Part shown: positions 42,501 to 51,712 of the stretch, one piece after another
Numbering within the stretch: position 1 is the first letter of the stretch
Layout of the letters: the number at the start of each line of letters is the position of its first letter
From: Lachnospiraceae bacterium GAM79
Lineage (GTDB): Bacteria > Bacillota > Clostridia > Lachnospirales > Lachnospiraceae
DNA: 64,000 nucleotides
NCBI GenBank assembly: GCA_020735665.1
Contig: CP085928.1
Location: 2,836,501 to 2,900,500 of the forward strand
Direction of reading: 5' to 3'
The notes under the pieces: generated by a model
Told to the model about the DNA's origin: nothing
Seen by the model: the letters and a program-made list of their open reading frames with translations, nothing else
The model's database searches: none
Made by a program: the position numbers and the translations under genes

Positions 42501-42745
42501 CTATCGATTGGCAGAAGAAAGAAACTGCTAGAGCGCAGATGCGTAAGATGGTTAAGCGACTCCTCAAGAAATATAAGTATCCGCCGGAAGACTATGATTT
42601 TGCAATAAGCACAGTAATTAGTCAGTGTGAGCTTTGGACGGATAATGTGGAACCACGAAAAGAGGAAAAACTCTATAAATATGTATCTGAAATAGAACTA
42701 AGCAAGGTGGCAGAGGATACGGTTTCTTATGGAGAAAAGAAGTAA
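39584..42745 (+). CDS. hsdR: type I restriction endonuclease subunit
   Basis: A 1053-residue motor and nuclease. Nuclease: PDIILFINGLPLVLMELKSPAKDEVG near 140-165 (PD...ExK). ATPase: FWHTQGSGKSLSMVFYAHLL near 296 (Walker A), VVMADEAHRGQYG near 385 (DEAH), FIGFTGTPIS near 435, and AIARVNRVFKDKEGGLIVDYVG near 660 (motif VI). The C-terminal helical part binds HsdM. ATG 39584 follows CAGGAGG; an upstream ATG at 39551 lacks a site. Confidence 0.95.
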   Translation: MPNLFTEDTYEQAIIELFENMGYDHLYAPDFDRDYTSPILDSILRDSLVRINRGLPVEAIDEAMSKLKNFDTGSLLQKNMIFMDYLQNGVTVKFFVKGEEQSSIVRLIDYQNVNSNSFYVVNQFTFLENGNNRRPDIILFINGLPLVLMELKSPAKDEVGAENAFHQIRNYMQDIPSIFYYNAICVISDLSTNKAGTITSGLDRFMEWKTKDGNYEDTAYASFETFYEGMFQKERLLDILKNFILFSGVSSNRFKVLAGYHQYFAVRKAIEKAKVATKTDGKGGVFWHTQGSGKSLSMVFYAHLLQDALDSPTIVVMTDRIDLDDQLYAQFSQCADFLRQTPVQAESKEHLKSLLDGRSANGIIFTTMFKFERGEKALSERRNIVVMADEAHRGQYGFDEKIVMSENENGEKEAHTVIGNARVIHDALPNATFIGFTGTPISAKDRNTREVFGDYIDVYDMTQAVEDGATRPVYYESRVVHLKLDENTLALIDSTYDVLEQQSDAQTIEKSKKMLGQMESVLGADSTIESLCDDIVEHYEKYRANLLTGKAMIVAYSRPIAMKIYRRILKIRPTWTDKVGVVMTGGNNDPEDWKEIIGTKAHKEELARKFKDNNDPMKIAIVVDMWLTGFDVPSLATMYVYKPMHGYNLMQAIARVNRVFKDKEGGLIVDYVGIASALKAAMKEYTKRDQSKYGDMNIAKMAYPKFQEKLQVCKDLLHGFDFSGFVGGSPLTMAKLITGGVNFILDASVPERKDLFLKEAMLLKQSHSLCSSMTTEQERHEAAYMEALRSTVIKITYGGTGGKSLSLTEINDQINELLKAAVQSEGVISLFDSSKSGGENFSLFDPAVLDEISRMKEKNIAVEILKKLMAEQVALYKRTNVVQSQKFSEKIAQLMNSYYNGLITNEEVIKELLKTAEEIANLYKNGQKLGLSQEELAFYDALTKPEHIKDFYKNDELIALTRELTEMLRKNRTIDWQKKETARAQMRKMVKRLLKKYKYPPEDYDFAISTVISQCELWTDNVEPRKEEKLYKYVSEIELSKVAEDTVSYGEKK

Positions 42746-42757
42746 TGGAGGTGCGAT

Positions 42758-44824
42758 ATGGATGCACGTAAAGGCAATATTTATGAGATATTGAACGGAA
42801 ATAAGCAATTCTTGATTCCGGTTTATCAGAGATTCTACAGCTGGGATATAGATCAGTGTAAACGACTTTGGAACGATATTGTAGAGATGCAGAGAAAAGG
42901 TAAAGTGGGCCATTTTGTAGGTTCTATTGTTAATATTGCTGAACAGGCAATGCCAACAGGTGTTCAGAAATATATGATTATTGACGGCCAACAGCGAATG
43001 ACTACCTTAACACTGCTTCTTCTGGCTTTGCGTGATTATGCAATAAAGAATCCGAATGACACAACAATCAATGCTCGTCGTATAGATAATATGCTTCTAA
43101 AAAACGAGTATGAAAGTGGTGATGAACGATATAAGTTACTGCTGACTGAAACAGATAGAGATATTCTTATAAGCCTTGTTGAGGAAAAGCCAATTGCAGA
43201 AGGCACTAGATCAAGACTGATTGAAAATTACAATTTTTTTGCTGGAAAACTTGCTGATAAAGAAATTCAGCCTGCAGAGGTATATGAGTCAATTGGAAAA
43301 TTACAAATTGTTAATATCACATTAGATCGCGCTGTTGACGATGCACAGGCAATTTTTGAAAGTTTGAATTCTACTGGTAAGGAACTTTCTGAATCTGATT
43401 TGATTCGTAACTATGTTTTGATGGGATTAGAGCCATCTGAACAAACTTATGTATATGAACATCTTTGGCGGCCTATGGAACAGCTGTTTATCTATGAAAC
43501 GCAAGGAACGGTAATGGATGCTTTCTTCCGCCATTACTTGACCATGAAACTTTCTCGTATTCCAAAGCAAGGACGTGTATATGAAGAATTTAAATTGTAT
43601 CATTTGAATTGTGAATTTGGAACTATCAGAGAATTATGTCAAGATTTGCTTGAATATGCAAAATATTATACAAATATTGTATTCAAGCGAAATACTGACA
43701 CGGATTTAAAGAAGTTATATGAGGACATTATCGATTTAAGAATGGAAGTATCTTACCCGTTCTTGCTGAAAATTCATCATGACTGCGTAGAAGGACTAAT
43801 TACATCAGATGAACTGAAGAAAATTTTGAAGCTTTGTATTAGCTATGTTCTGAGACGTGCAATTTGTGAGATCCCGACCAACTCAATGAACAAAACCTTT
43901 GCAACATTGAAGAATTATATTAGACCAGATGATTATCTGAATTCTATTAAGGCATTTTTCGTGATGCAGGATACATATAAAGAATTCCCAGATGACGATA
44001 AGTTTGAAGATGCATTTGTAAGCCGTGATATTTATAATATGCGTGCTAGAAATTATATTCTCAGTCGTTTGGAAAACTTTGAAAACAAAGCTCCGATTAT
44101 AATAGAGAATTACACCATTGAGCATATTATGCCGCAGAACAAAAATCTTTCTTTAGAGTGGCAAGCTGATCTTGGTACTGAGTGGCAAGAGGTTCAGAAA
44201 AAGTATTTACATACAATTGGCAATCTTACTTTGACTGCATATAATTCTGAAATGAGTGACAGGCCTTTCTTGGAAAAGATGGATATGCCGGGTGGATTCA
44301 AAGAAAGTGCACTTAGGCTTAATAAATATGTGGTTTTGCAAAATAAGTGGAATGAAAAACATATCCAAGAGAGGGCAAACGAATTAGCAAAGAAAGCAGA
44401 ATCTATTTGGCCATATCCAACTTTAACAGTTGCAGAACTTGCGCCATATCAAGTAGAAGATAAAACAGTGCAGAAATATTCCTTGGAAACATATGATGTG
44501 AATGCTTTTACAAGAATACTATTCGAGTCTTTAGATAAGCGCATTATGAACTTATCCCCTGCGGTTAAGAAGGAATATAAAAAGTTGTATGTTGCCTATA
44601 AACTAGATACTAATTTTGTTGATATTGTTTTTCAGAAACAAAGATTGCGTATCTCGATTAATATGAAGTTTTCAGAGATTAATGACCCTAATGGTATTTG
44701 CAAAGATATTACTGGCTTAGGACGTTGGGGAAATGGCGATGTAGAATTGTTTATGGAGCATCAGGATGAATTAGAGCAAATCATGGAAATTGTGAAACAA
44801 TCCTTTGATGCACAGGCAGAGTGA
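42758..44824 (+). CDS. DUF262/DUF1524 (GmrSD-like) restriction protein
   Basis: A 688-residue protein. N-terminal DUF262 carries FLIPVYQRFYSWDIDQC near 20 and IIDGQQRMTTLTLLLLALRDY near 70 (DGQQR, the NTP-binding loop). DUF1524 carries the HNH-like IENYTIEHIMPQNK near 450 and IGNLTLTAYNSEMSDRPFLEK near 486. A C-terminal domain (about 590-688) resembles DUF5655. This layout is that of the GmrSD type IV enzymes that cut modified phage DNA, and of SspE/BrxU relatives. It begins 12 bp after hsdR. Confidence 0.85.
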   Translation: MDARKGNIYEILNGNKQFLIPVYQRFYSWDIDQCKRLWNDIVEMQRKGKVGHFVGSIVNIAEQAMPTGVQKYMIIDGQQRMTTLTLLLLALRDYAIKNPNDTTINARRIDNMLLKNEYESGDERYKLLLTETDRDILISLVEEKPIAEGTRSRLIENYNFFAGKLADKEIQPAEVYESIGKLQIVNITLDRAVDDAQAIFESLNSTGKELSESDLIRNYVLMGLEPSEQTYVYEHLWRPMEQLFIYETQGTVMDAFFRHYLTMKLSRIPKQGRVYEEFKLYHLNCEFGTIRELCQDLLEYAKYYTNIVFKRNTDTDLKKLYEDIIDLRMEVSYPFLLKIHHDCVEGLITSDELKKILKLCISYVLRRAICEIPTNSMNKTFATLKNYIRPDDYLNSIKAFFVMQDTYKEFPDDDKFEDAFVSRDIYNMRARNYILSRLENFENKAPIIIENYTIEHIMPQNKNLSLEWQADLGTEWQEVQKKYLHTIGNLTLTAYNSEMSDRPFLEKMDMPGGFKESALRLNKYVVLQNKWNEKHIQERANELAKKAESIWPYPTLTVAELAPYQVEDKTVQKYSLETYDVNAFTRILFESLDKRIMNLSPAVKKEYKKLYVAYKLDTNFVDIVFQKQRLRISINMKFSEINDPNGICKDITGLGRWGNGDVELFMEHQDELEQIMEIVKQSFDAQAE

Positions 44825-45099
44825 TGATTTCTGAATAGGCCAAGTCGAAAGCTCTCCCGACGGCTAACATCAAGTAGGACGTATCGTGTCATGTGGAGAC
44901 TATAATAGGGCTACGTCGTACAGATTCGTGAAAATCCTTGAATTTACGCACTTTTGCAGCTTTTTCAATTTCGGCAGAACCGATGTGAAAAGGAATAAAA
45001 AGCAGATAGTGGACAGAATTCATGTCGTTGTCGGCTATAGAGTCGACACGAGGGACACAATATTCTTTGATGAATAAAAGTGAATAAAATAGCCAATTT

Positions 45100-45148
45100 G
45101 GCAGGGATATTTAATTACAAATATTGAATATCCCTGCCTTTTATTTTT
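45100..45148 (+). terminator. terminator closing the restriction operon region
   Basis: Stem GGCAGGGATATT / AATATCCCTGCC with an AT loop, then TTTTATTTTT. The 344-bp gap holds also a frame at 44886-45077 with a Lys/Arg-rich tail (VKRNKKQIVDRIHVVVGYRVDTRDTIFFDE) that may be a remnant of a recombinase or relaxase; I cannot identify it. Confidence 0.75.
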
Positions 45149-45168
45149 CTATTCAAGGAGGTGCCTAT

Positions 45169-45414
45169 ATGTTAAAGATAAGGCTTCAAGGGACAAAAAA
45201 TGACATACGCTGGTTTGTACGTTTACTTCAGAGAGATAAGCGATTTGACGTGAATAATGTTTCGACTTTTTTCGATAATGTTGGAACAGATAAATATAAA
45301 CGTGTGTATGCAGAAGTATCAAGAAAGAAAAAGGATTCTGGTAAGAAACCAAGTAACGTTATGCAGGTAGAAGAAAAATGCCACTATGTAGGAAGTGGCA
45401 TGGTGATTCGATAG
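45169..45414 (+). CDS. DUF3970 family small protein
   Basis: An 81-residue basic protein. LKIRLQGTKNDIRWFVRLLQRDKRFDV ... TDKYKRVYAEVSRK matches DUF3970, a short family often on or next to integrative elements. No known function. ATG 45169 has a perfect AAGGAGG site. It is followed 16 bp later by the truncated CBS gene. Confidence 0.75.
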   Translation: MLKIRLQGTKNDIRWFVRLLQRDKRFDVNNVSTFFDNVGTDKYKRVYAEVSRKKKDSGKKPSNVMQVEEKCHYVGSGMVIR

Positions 45415-45430
45415 AAATGGAGGTACAGAC

Positions 45431-45643
45431 TTGAAAGTACAGGAGGGATACCGACTTGGCAGCATTGTTCGCAGAGATTTTTGCCCTGCGTTACAAATAG
45501 ATGCAGATTCCGAGCAGGTTGTAACTTCAATGCTGAATCAGAATTTTGTCCCCATCGTTGATGGCCGGAATGCTCTATGCGGGATTCTGACAAGGAAACG
45601 GCTGATTGAATTTCTGGCACAAGCTCGTGATAAAAAAGAATAA
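45431..45643 (+). CDS. CBS-domain protein, N-terminally truncated
   Basis: A 70-residue frame from TTG 45431 (GGAGGT upstream). LQIDADSEQVVTSMLNQNFVPIVDGRNALCGILTRKRLIEFL is a single CBS repeat. CBS modules normally come as pairs and in this family the complete protein has about 140 residues with two repeats, so the first half is missing. Whether the short form is made is unclear. The loss suggests a join or insertion close to 45420. Confidence 0.6.
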   Translation: MKVQEGYRLGSIVRRDFCPALQIDADSEQVVTSMLNQNFVPIVDGRNALCGILTRKRLIEFLAQARDKKE

Positions 45644-45755
45644 GTCCTGCATCTTTAGACGGTCTTAATACAGATGCGCATTCTCTTTTACTTTCTTTAC
45701 TCCCTTTGATTTATAATTAAGGGCACATAAAGGGGTATAAAGGAGGATTGCAGTT

Positions 45756-47087
45756 ATGGGAGTAGTGTTGTTAAAAAGGAAGTTGACTTCGTTTCAAATT
45801 ATCATCCTCGGGTTTTCCGGTGTGATCCTTTTCGGCACCTTCCTTTTAATGTTGCCGTTTTCCAGCCGAAGCGGACTGGCAACGCCTTTCTCGGATGCAT
45901 TGTTTACTTCTACCTCAGCAGTTTGTGTAACCGGACTCATTATACATGATACGGCAACATACTGGTCGGCCTTCGGCCAGTTTGTCATTTTACTGCTGAT
46001 TCAGATTGGAGGCATGGGGGTTATTACCATAGCCGCATCTTTTGCAATGATTTCCGGTCGGAAGATTTCTTTGATGCAGCGCTGTACCATGCAGGAGGCG
46101 ATTTCAGCGCCAAAGGTAGGGGGAATCGTTCGCTTGACTGGCTTTATCGTCAGGGTGACACTGGTGATGGAACTGCTGTGTGCAGCCGTGATGGCGCCGG
46201 TGTTTTGCCGTGATTTCGGGAAAAAGGGACTTTGGATGGCACTGTTTCATTCCGTGTCCGCTTTTTGTAACGCAGGCTTTGATCTATTGGGTGTGCGCAC
46301 TCCCTTTTCCTCCCTGACCAGCTATGCAGCAAATCCAGTCATAAACTTTACTATTATGTTCTTAATTGTGTTTGGAGGCATTGGCTTTCTGACTTGGGAT
46401 GATATTCGGACAAATCGATTGCATTTGCACAAATATCGGATGCAGAGTAAGGTGATTCTTTGTACCACAGCGGTTTTATTGATCGTTCCGGCAATTTACT
46501 TTTATTTTTTTGAGTTTGCTGATCTTACCCGAAAGGAACGGCTTTTATCTTCTCTTTTTCAAGCTGTGACACCACGAACGGCGGGTTTTAATACGGTGGA
46601 TTTAACTGATTTGAGTGAGGCCGGACAATTTATCACCATTGCGCTGATGCTGATCGGCGGTAGTCCCGGGTCTACCGCAGGCGGTTTGAAAACAACAACC
46701 ATTGCTGTTTTGCTTACTACTGCGATTTCTACCTTTCGGCGCAGAGAAAATGCCAACCTCTTTGGACGTCGCATTGATGATGATGTCGTAAAAAATGCAG
46801 CGACAATTTCGCTTATGTATATCACGCTATGTTGTACCGGTGGGCTTATCATCAGCGTTTCCGAAGGACTTCCCATGCTTACCTGCCTTTTTGAAACTGC
46901 CTCAGCTGTTGGCACAGTCGGCCTGTCCCTGGGAATTACGCCGGAACTGAATCTGCTCTCACGGAGTGTTTTGATTCTGCTGATGTTTTTTGGACGAGTC
47001 GGTGGCCTTACATTAATTTTTGCGGCCTTGTCCAGTGCACAAAAGAAAGTTTCAAAACTACCAAAGGAAAAAATAACAGTAGGATAA
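45756..47087 (+). CDS. ktrB: KtrB/TrkH-type potassium transporter subunit
   Basis: A 443-residue membrane protein of the Trk/Ktr/HKT family with four pore loops. TSTSAVCVTGLIIHDTATYW near 50, SAFCNAGFDLLGVRTPFSS near 170, GGSPGSTAGGLKTTTIAV near 300 and ETASAVGTVGLSLGITPE near 375 are the selectivity-filter regions, each with the key Gly. It works with KtrA, which follows 10 bp later. Codon use looks richer in G and C than the neighbours on the left, which suggests transfer. Confidence 0.92.
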   Translation: MGVVLLKRKLTSFQIIILGFSGVILFGTFLLMLPFSSRSGLATPFSDALFTSTSAVCVTGLIIHDTATYWSAFGQFVILLLIQIGGMGVITIAASFAMISGRKISLMQRCTMQEAISAPKVGGIVRLTGFIVRVTLVMELLCAAVMAPVFCRDFGKKGLWMALFHSVSAFCNAGFDLLGVRTPFSSLTSYAANPVINFTIMFLIVFGGIGFLTWDDIRTNRLHLHKYRMQSKVILCTTAVLLIVPAIYFYFFEFADLTRKERLLSSLFQAVTPRTAGFNTVDLTDLSEAGQFITIALMLIGGSPGSTAGGLKTTTIAVLLTTAISTFRRRENANLFGRRIDDDVVKNAATISLMYITLCCTGGLIISVSEGLPMLTCLFETASAVGTVGLSLGITPELNLLSRSVLILLMFFGRVGGLTLIFAALSSAQKKVSKLPKEKITVG

Positions 47088-47097
47088 AGGAGACATT

Positions 47098-47745
47098 ATG
47101 AAATCAATTCTTCTAATTGGTCTGGGGCGATTTGGAAAGCATATTGCCCTGCACTTAAATCATTTGGGCCATCAAGTGATGGCGGTAGATACTTCGGAGG
47201 AACGTGTAGAGGCTGTTCTGCCCCTTGTTACCAATGCACAGATTGGAGACAGTACGAATGCCGATTTCTTGGAATCTCTCGGTGTTCGCAACTATGATGT
47301 ATGCATTGTGGCCATCGGCAACAACTTTCAAAGTTCACTGGAAACAACTTCTCTGCTCAGTGAATTAGGAGCGAGGTTTGTAGTTTCCAGAGCTGCAACT
47401 GATGTTCAGGAAAAATTTTTGCTGCGTAACGGTGCAAATGAAGTAGTCTACCCGGAAAAACAGCTCGCAAAGTGGACAGCAATCCGTTACAGTGCGGATC
47501 ACATTCTCGATTACATAGAACTGGATGAAAATCATGCCATGTTTGAGATTCCCATTCCCAAAGATTGGGCGGACCATTCGATTGGAGAGCTTGATATTCG
47601 TAAAAAATTCAATATTAACATTATGGGAATCAAGAAAAGCGGCAAGCTGGAGTTATCTATTACTTCAGACACAGTGCTGAAAGCAGGAGATACCATGTTG
47701 GCGTTAGGAAGTAACAGAAATTTGCAAAAGTGCTTTCATACTTGA
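47098..47745 (+). CDS. ktrA: KtrA-type potassium channel regulator (TrkA-N/TrkA-C)
   Basis: A 215-residue cytosolic protein. The RCK Rossmann domain starts ILLIGLGRFGKHIALHLNHLGHQVMAVD (1-30) and binds NAD or ATP. A TrkA-C domain (MFEIPIPKDWADHSIGELDIRKKFNINIMGI) is at 145-215. It gates KtrB. Direct neighbour of ktrB in the same operon. Confidence 0.92.
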   Translation: MKSILLIGLGRFGKHIALHLNHLGHQVMAVDTSEERVEAVLPLVTNAQIGDSTNADFLESLGVRNYDVCIVAIGNNFQSSLETTSLLSELGARFVVSRAATDVQEKFLLRNGANEVVYPEKQLAKWTAIRYSADHILDYIELDENHAMFEIPIPKDWADHSIGELDIRKKFNINIMGIKKSGKLELSITSDTVLKAGDTMLALGSNRNLQKCFHT

Positions 47746-47780
47746 TTTTAAGAAAAATCAAAGGAATTGGGGGTGAATCC

Positions 47781-47999
47781 ATGCAGGATGTTATTTTACT
47801 TGTAAGTACATCAGCCATATTTATTTTTGGGGATTTTCTGATGAATAAACTGGATGTTTTTCTGGAAAACAATTTTGAGCCGATTACCCAGAATCAAATC
47901 ACACAAATAGCACTATGGAGGGATTCCAAAAAATTACCTGTCGTCGATTTTTTCATTGGATGCCTGAACAAATTTGCCGTGGATCAGTCGCAGATGTAG
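47781..47999 (+). CDS. small hypothetical protein with one membrane segment
   Basis: A 72-residue frame from ATG 47781 (TTGGGGGTGAATCC upstream): a hydrophobic start (VILLVSTSAIFIFGDFLM), then a polar tail. It lies between ktrA and kdpD. Unknown function; the position suggests a part of the potassium operon. Confidence 0.5.
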   Translation: MQDVILLVSTSAIFIFGDFLMNKLDVFLENNFEPITQNQITQIALWRDSKKLPVVDFFIGCLNKFAVDQSQM

Positions 48000-48071
48000 G
48001 CTTTGACGTTGTGTGTTATAATATTGAAAAAGGAAATCGCTTTTACTTGAGTGACAGATAGGAGGGTTAAA

Positions 48072-50765
48072 ATGGAACTGCCAAGACAAGATCCGGATCA
48101 GCGTCTTCGTGTGATCCGTAACGATGCATCCACTAAGAAAAGCGGAAAACTCAAAATCTTTTTCGGTTATGCCGCAGGTGTCGGAAAGACCTATGCCATG
48201 CTTCAGGCGGCTCATCAGGCTAAGGAGCGTGGCATCGATGTGGTTGCTGGATACATAGAACCCCATGCCCGACCCCAGACGATGGCACTTCTGGACGGTT
48301 TGGAGCAGCTTCCTGTGAAACAAGTTGCTTACGAAGGAATGACCTTTCGTGAATTTGATATTGATGCTGCACTCAAGCGAAATCCTCAGCTCATACTGGT
48401 GGATGAGTTGGCCCATACCAATGCCGAAAGCAGTCGGCACACGAAGCGGTATCAGGATGTTCAGGAACTGCTAAATACTGGAATTGATGTCTATACGACT
48501 GTAAATGTCCAACATATTGAGAGTCTCAACGATACAGTAGCCTCTATCACCGGAATTCTTGTGCGGGAGCGTATTCCGGATTCCACCTTTGATCAAGCAG
48601 ATCAGGTAGAACTGGTGGATATTGAGCCTGCGGAGTTGCTGGAACGACTGGCAAGTGGAAATGTGTACCGGGAAGATCAGGCGCAGCGGGCAACAGTTAA
48701 TTTTTTCACGCTGGAAAATCTCACCGCATTGCGGGAAATCGCCCTCCGTCGGTGCGCTGACCGGGTGAACTTGCTGACGGAAAGCGCCAGAGTACAGAGC
48801 CGAGGCGATTACCATACAGACGAGCGCATTCTGGCATGTCTTTCCTCGTCGCCATCCAACGCAAAAATCATTCGGACTGCTGCAAGGATGGCAAGAGCCT
48901 TTCGGGGAACATTTACCGCTCTTTATGTGGAAACGACAAATACAGCGGCGATGAGTGACGATGATAAAAAACGTTTGCAGGATAATAAGCGTCTGGCTCA
49001 GCAACTTGGCGCTGCGATTGAGACAAGTTATGGCGATGACGTGCCTTATCAGATTGCGGAATTTGCCCGTCTTTCCGGCATCTCAAAAATCGTAATTGGA
49101 CGAAGTACCATTGCACGAAAGAATATTTTCAGCAAGCCCACCTTGACGGAACGCCTGATTTCCAGCGTACCTAATCTGGATATTCATGTGATACCGGATG
49201 CCAGCACAGGAACCAGCTATCAGGAAAAAAAGAGTAAGGCGCAGGTAGATGCGATGCCCCTGCGTGATGTTCTGAAGAGTATAGCTGTATTGCTGGTAGC
49301 TACACTAATTGGCTGTGGCTTTGACGCTCTTGGGTTCACGGAGAGTAATATTATCGCAGTTTATATATTAGGCGTACTTGTGACCGCTGTAATCACAACC
49401 AACCGACTGTGCGGGATTCTGACCTCGGTTGTCAGTGTGCTGGTTTTCAATTTCTTTTTTACCACTCCGAGACTGACATTCCATTTTGACGATCCGAACT
49501 ATATTATTACCTTTACCATTATGTTTATAGTAACACTGCTTTCCGGATCTCTCGCTACCCGGCTGAAAGAAAATGCGAAACAATCTGCCCATACAGCTTA
49601 CCGTACAAAGATTCTTTTTGAAACCAACCAGCTTCTGCAAAAAGAGCAGGATGAGAATGCGGTAATCACCGCTACGGCAGGGCAGCTCATGAAGCTGCTG
49701 AAAAAAGATATTGTGGTCTACCTGTCTGATGGTAAAGAACTTGCCACCCCTAACGTTTTTCGTGCTGTTAATAGCATTCAGGAAGATTTAATTTCTGAGA
49801 ACGAGAAAGCAGTCGCCGATTGGGCCTTCCGAAACAATAAACACGCCGGTGCCACAACAGATACATTATCCAGTGCAAAGTGTTTATACCTTGCGATTCG
49901 GGTTAACCAGAATGTATATGGAGTAGCTGGTATTGCTGTGAACGGTACTCCATTGGACTCTTTTGAAAATAGCGTGCTTCTTTCCATTCTTGGCGAGTGC
50001 GCATTGGCGCTGGAAAACATCAAAAATGCCAAGGAGAAGGAGGAAGCGGCTGTCCTGGCACAAAATGAACAACTTCGTGCCAACCTGCTGCGGGCAATCT
50101 CCCATGATCTTCGGACGCCTTTGACAGCGATTTCCGGCAGCGCAGACAATTTGCTTGCAAATTATAAAAAAATGGACGATGCACTACGGGAGCAGACCTT
50201 TACTGATATTTATGACGATTCCATGTGGCTAATCAATCTGGTTGAAAATTTGTTAGCAGTCACACGAATTGAGGGCGGACAGGTCAATCTAACTCGGAGT
50301 ATCGAACTCATGGATGAGGTCGTTTCTGAAGCGCTGAAGCACATCAACAGAAAAAGTAAAGAACACACCATTCGTGTGACCAGCGGTAAAGACTTTATCC
50401 TTGCCCTCATTGACGCGAAGCTGATCGTTCAGGTGATTATCAATTTGGTTGACAACGCCATCAAATATACCCCTGTCGGTTCAGTAATTGAAATACACAC
50501 CGATCAAAAAGAGCAATGGGTCACGGTTTCCGTTTCCGACAACGGCCCTGGGATTCCCGATGAGCAGAAACCCCGTATTTTCGATATGTTTTATAGTGGG
50601 GCCAATAAAGTGGTCGACAGCCGCAGAAGCCTTGGATTGGGGCTGTCCCTCTGTAAGTCCATTGTGACCGCCCACGGCGGCACGATTTCCGTATCAGACA
50701 ATCAGCCAAATGGCACTGCTTTTAAATTTACATTACCTGCAGAGGAGGTAGAACTTCATGAATAA
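48072..50765 (+). CDS. kdpD: KdpD-type sensor histidine kinase
   Basis: An 897-residue kinase. The KdpD N-domain (KLKIFFGYAAGVGKTYAMLQAAHQAKERGIDVVAGYIEPH, with a Walker A) covers 25-235. A Usp-like domain is at 250-370, four membrane segments (DUF4118) at 400-500, GAF-like at about 520-640, then HisKA with AISHDLRTPLTAISG near 682 (phospho-His) and HATPase with NLVDNAIKYTP and DNGPGIPDEQ near 800. It senses potassium status. It overlaps kdpE by 8 bp. No kdpABC genes are in the window. Confidence 0.93.
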   Translation: MELPRQDPDQRLRVIRNDASTKKSGKLKIFFGYAAGVGKTYAMLQAAHQAKERGIDVVAGYIEPHARPQTMALLDGLEQLPVKQVAYEGMTFREFDIDAALKRNPQLILVDELAHTNAESSRHTKRYQDVQELLNTGIDVYTTVNVQHIESLNDTVASITGILVRERIPDSTFDQADQVELVDIEPAELLERLASGNVYREDQAQRATVNFFTLENLTALREIALRRCADRVNLLTESARVQSRGDYHTDERILACLSSSPSNAKIIRTAARMARAFRGTFTALYVETTNTAAMSDDDKKRLQDNKRLAQQLGAAIETSYGDDVPYQIAEFARLSGISKIVIGRSTIARKNIFSKPTLTERLISSVPNLDIHVIPDASTGTSYQEKKSKAQVDAMPLRDVLKSIAVLLVATLIGCGFDALGFTESNIIAVYILGVLVTAVITTNRLCGILTSVVSVLVFNFFFTTPRLTFHFDDPNYIITFTIMFIVTLLSGSLATRLKENAKQSAHTAYRTKILFETNQLLQKEQDENAVITATAGQLMKLLKKDIVVYLSDGKELATPNVFRAVNSIQEDLISENEKAVADWAFRNNKHAGATTDTLSSAKCLYLAIRVNQNVYGVAGIAVNGTPLDSFENSVLLSILGECALALENIKNAKEKEEAAVLAQNEQLRANLLRAISHDLRTPLTAISGSADNLLANYKKMDDALREQTFTDIYDDSMWLINLVENLLAVTRIEGGQVNLTRSIELMDEVVSEALKHINRKSKEHTIRVTSGKDFILALIDAKLIVQVIINLVDNAIKYTPVGSVIEIHTDQKEQWVTVSVSDNGPGIPDEQKPRIFDMFYSGANKVVDSRRSLGLGLSLCKSIVTAHGGTISVSDNQPNGTAFKFTLPAEEVELHE

Positions 50766-51459
50766 ACCTTTGATATTAGTGGTTGAGGATGACCCGTCTG
50801 TACGAAATCTCATTACGACCACTTTAAAAACAAATGATTATCGTTATGTGGTAGCACCTAATGGCTCGGCAGCCATTATGGAGGCCACATCGCACAATCC
50901 TGAAATCATCTTACTGGATTTGGGCTTGCCGGATATGGATGGCATTCAAGTCATTCAAACGGTTCGCTCTTGGTCCAATGTTCCGATTATTGTAATCAGC
51001 GCCCGAAGCGAGGATAACGATAAAATCAAGGCGCTGGATGCCGGAGCGGATGATTATTTGACAAAGCCCTTTTCGGTAGAAGAACTGCTGGCACGACTTC
51101 GGGTGACGCAGCGAAGACTCTCTCTGATGACGGCAGAGATGTTTACTGCCAGTTCTGTATTTGTGAATGGTAAGTTGAAAGTGGATTATGCCGGGGGATG
51201 CGCTTATCTGGATGAAAACGAACTTCACCTGACACCCATTGAGTATAAGCTGTTGTGTCTGCTGTCCAAGAATGTCGGCAAGGTACTGACCCATACCTTT
51301 ATCACACAAAATATCTGGGGCCGCAGTTGGGATAACGATGTGGCTTCGCTGCGGGTATTTATGGCAACATTGCGAAAAAAACTGGAGCCAACAGAGGAGT
51401 CTCCACAATATATTCAAACACATATTGGTGTGGGCTACCGTATGATGAAAATAGAATAA
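50758..51459 (+). CDS. kdpE: KdpE-type response regulator
   Basis: A 233-residue OmpR-type regulator. The receiver domain has ILVVEDDPSVRN (Asp pair near 11), DLGLPDMDG (phospho-Asp near 59) and KPFSVEELLAR (Lys near 109). The C-terminal winged helix has LTPIEYKLLCLLSKNVGKVLTH and the recognition segment near 200. Overlaps kdpD by 8 bp, so coupled. Likely target: the ktr genes upstream, since Kdp pump genes are absent here. Confidence 0.92.
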   Translation: MNKPLILVVEDDPSVRNLITTTLKTNDYRYVVAPNGSAAIMEATSHNPEIILLDLGLPDMDGIQVIQTVRSWSNVPIIVISARSEDNDKIKALDAGADDYLTKPFSVEELLARLRVTQRRLSLMTAEMFTASSVFVNGKLKVDYAGGCAYLDENELHLTPIEYKLLCLLSKNVGKVLTHTFITQNIWGRSWDNDVASLRVFMATLRKKLEPTEESPQYIQTHIGVGYRMMKIE

Positions 51460-51712
51460 CGCTATAAGGACGGCCAGTGTTCTCTATGAAAAATAGACGA
51501 TTGAGTTTCGGATTGCCCTAATCATTTTTTGATTTTTAGGAATAAGCACTCCAAACACAAAACCGTTGCTATTTAACAGCGATGATTTGCGCTTGAGATG
51601 TCGCGGCGGTTGAAACCAAACATTTCTGCCGCCCTCCTCCTCCGGGCAAGTATAACATTGCATCGGCATTATCGTTCCATGTAATTCAGTATAATAATGG
51701 CTGTTCTTGGCG

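Noticed and set aside
44886-45077. A 63-codon frame after the GmrSD-like gene as a real gene
   Set aside because: There is no ribosome binding site and no recognised domain; its Lys/Arg-rich end might be a remnant of a recombinase, which I could not establish.
45756-51459. Kdp potassium pump locus
   Set aside because: kdpD and kdpE are present, but no kdpA, kdpB or kdpC is found; the transporter is of the Ktr type.
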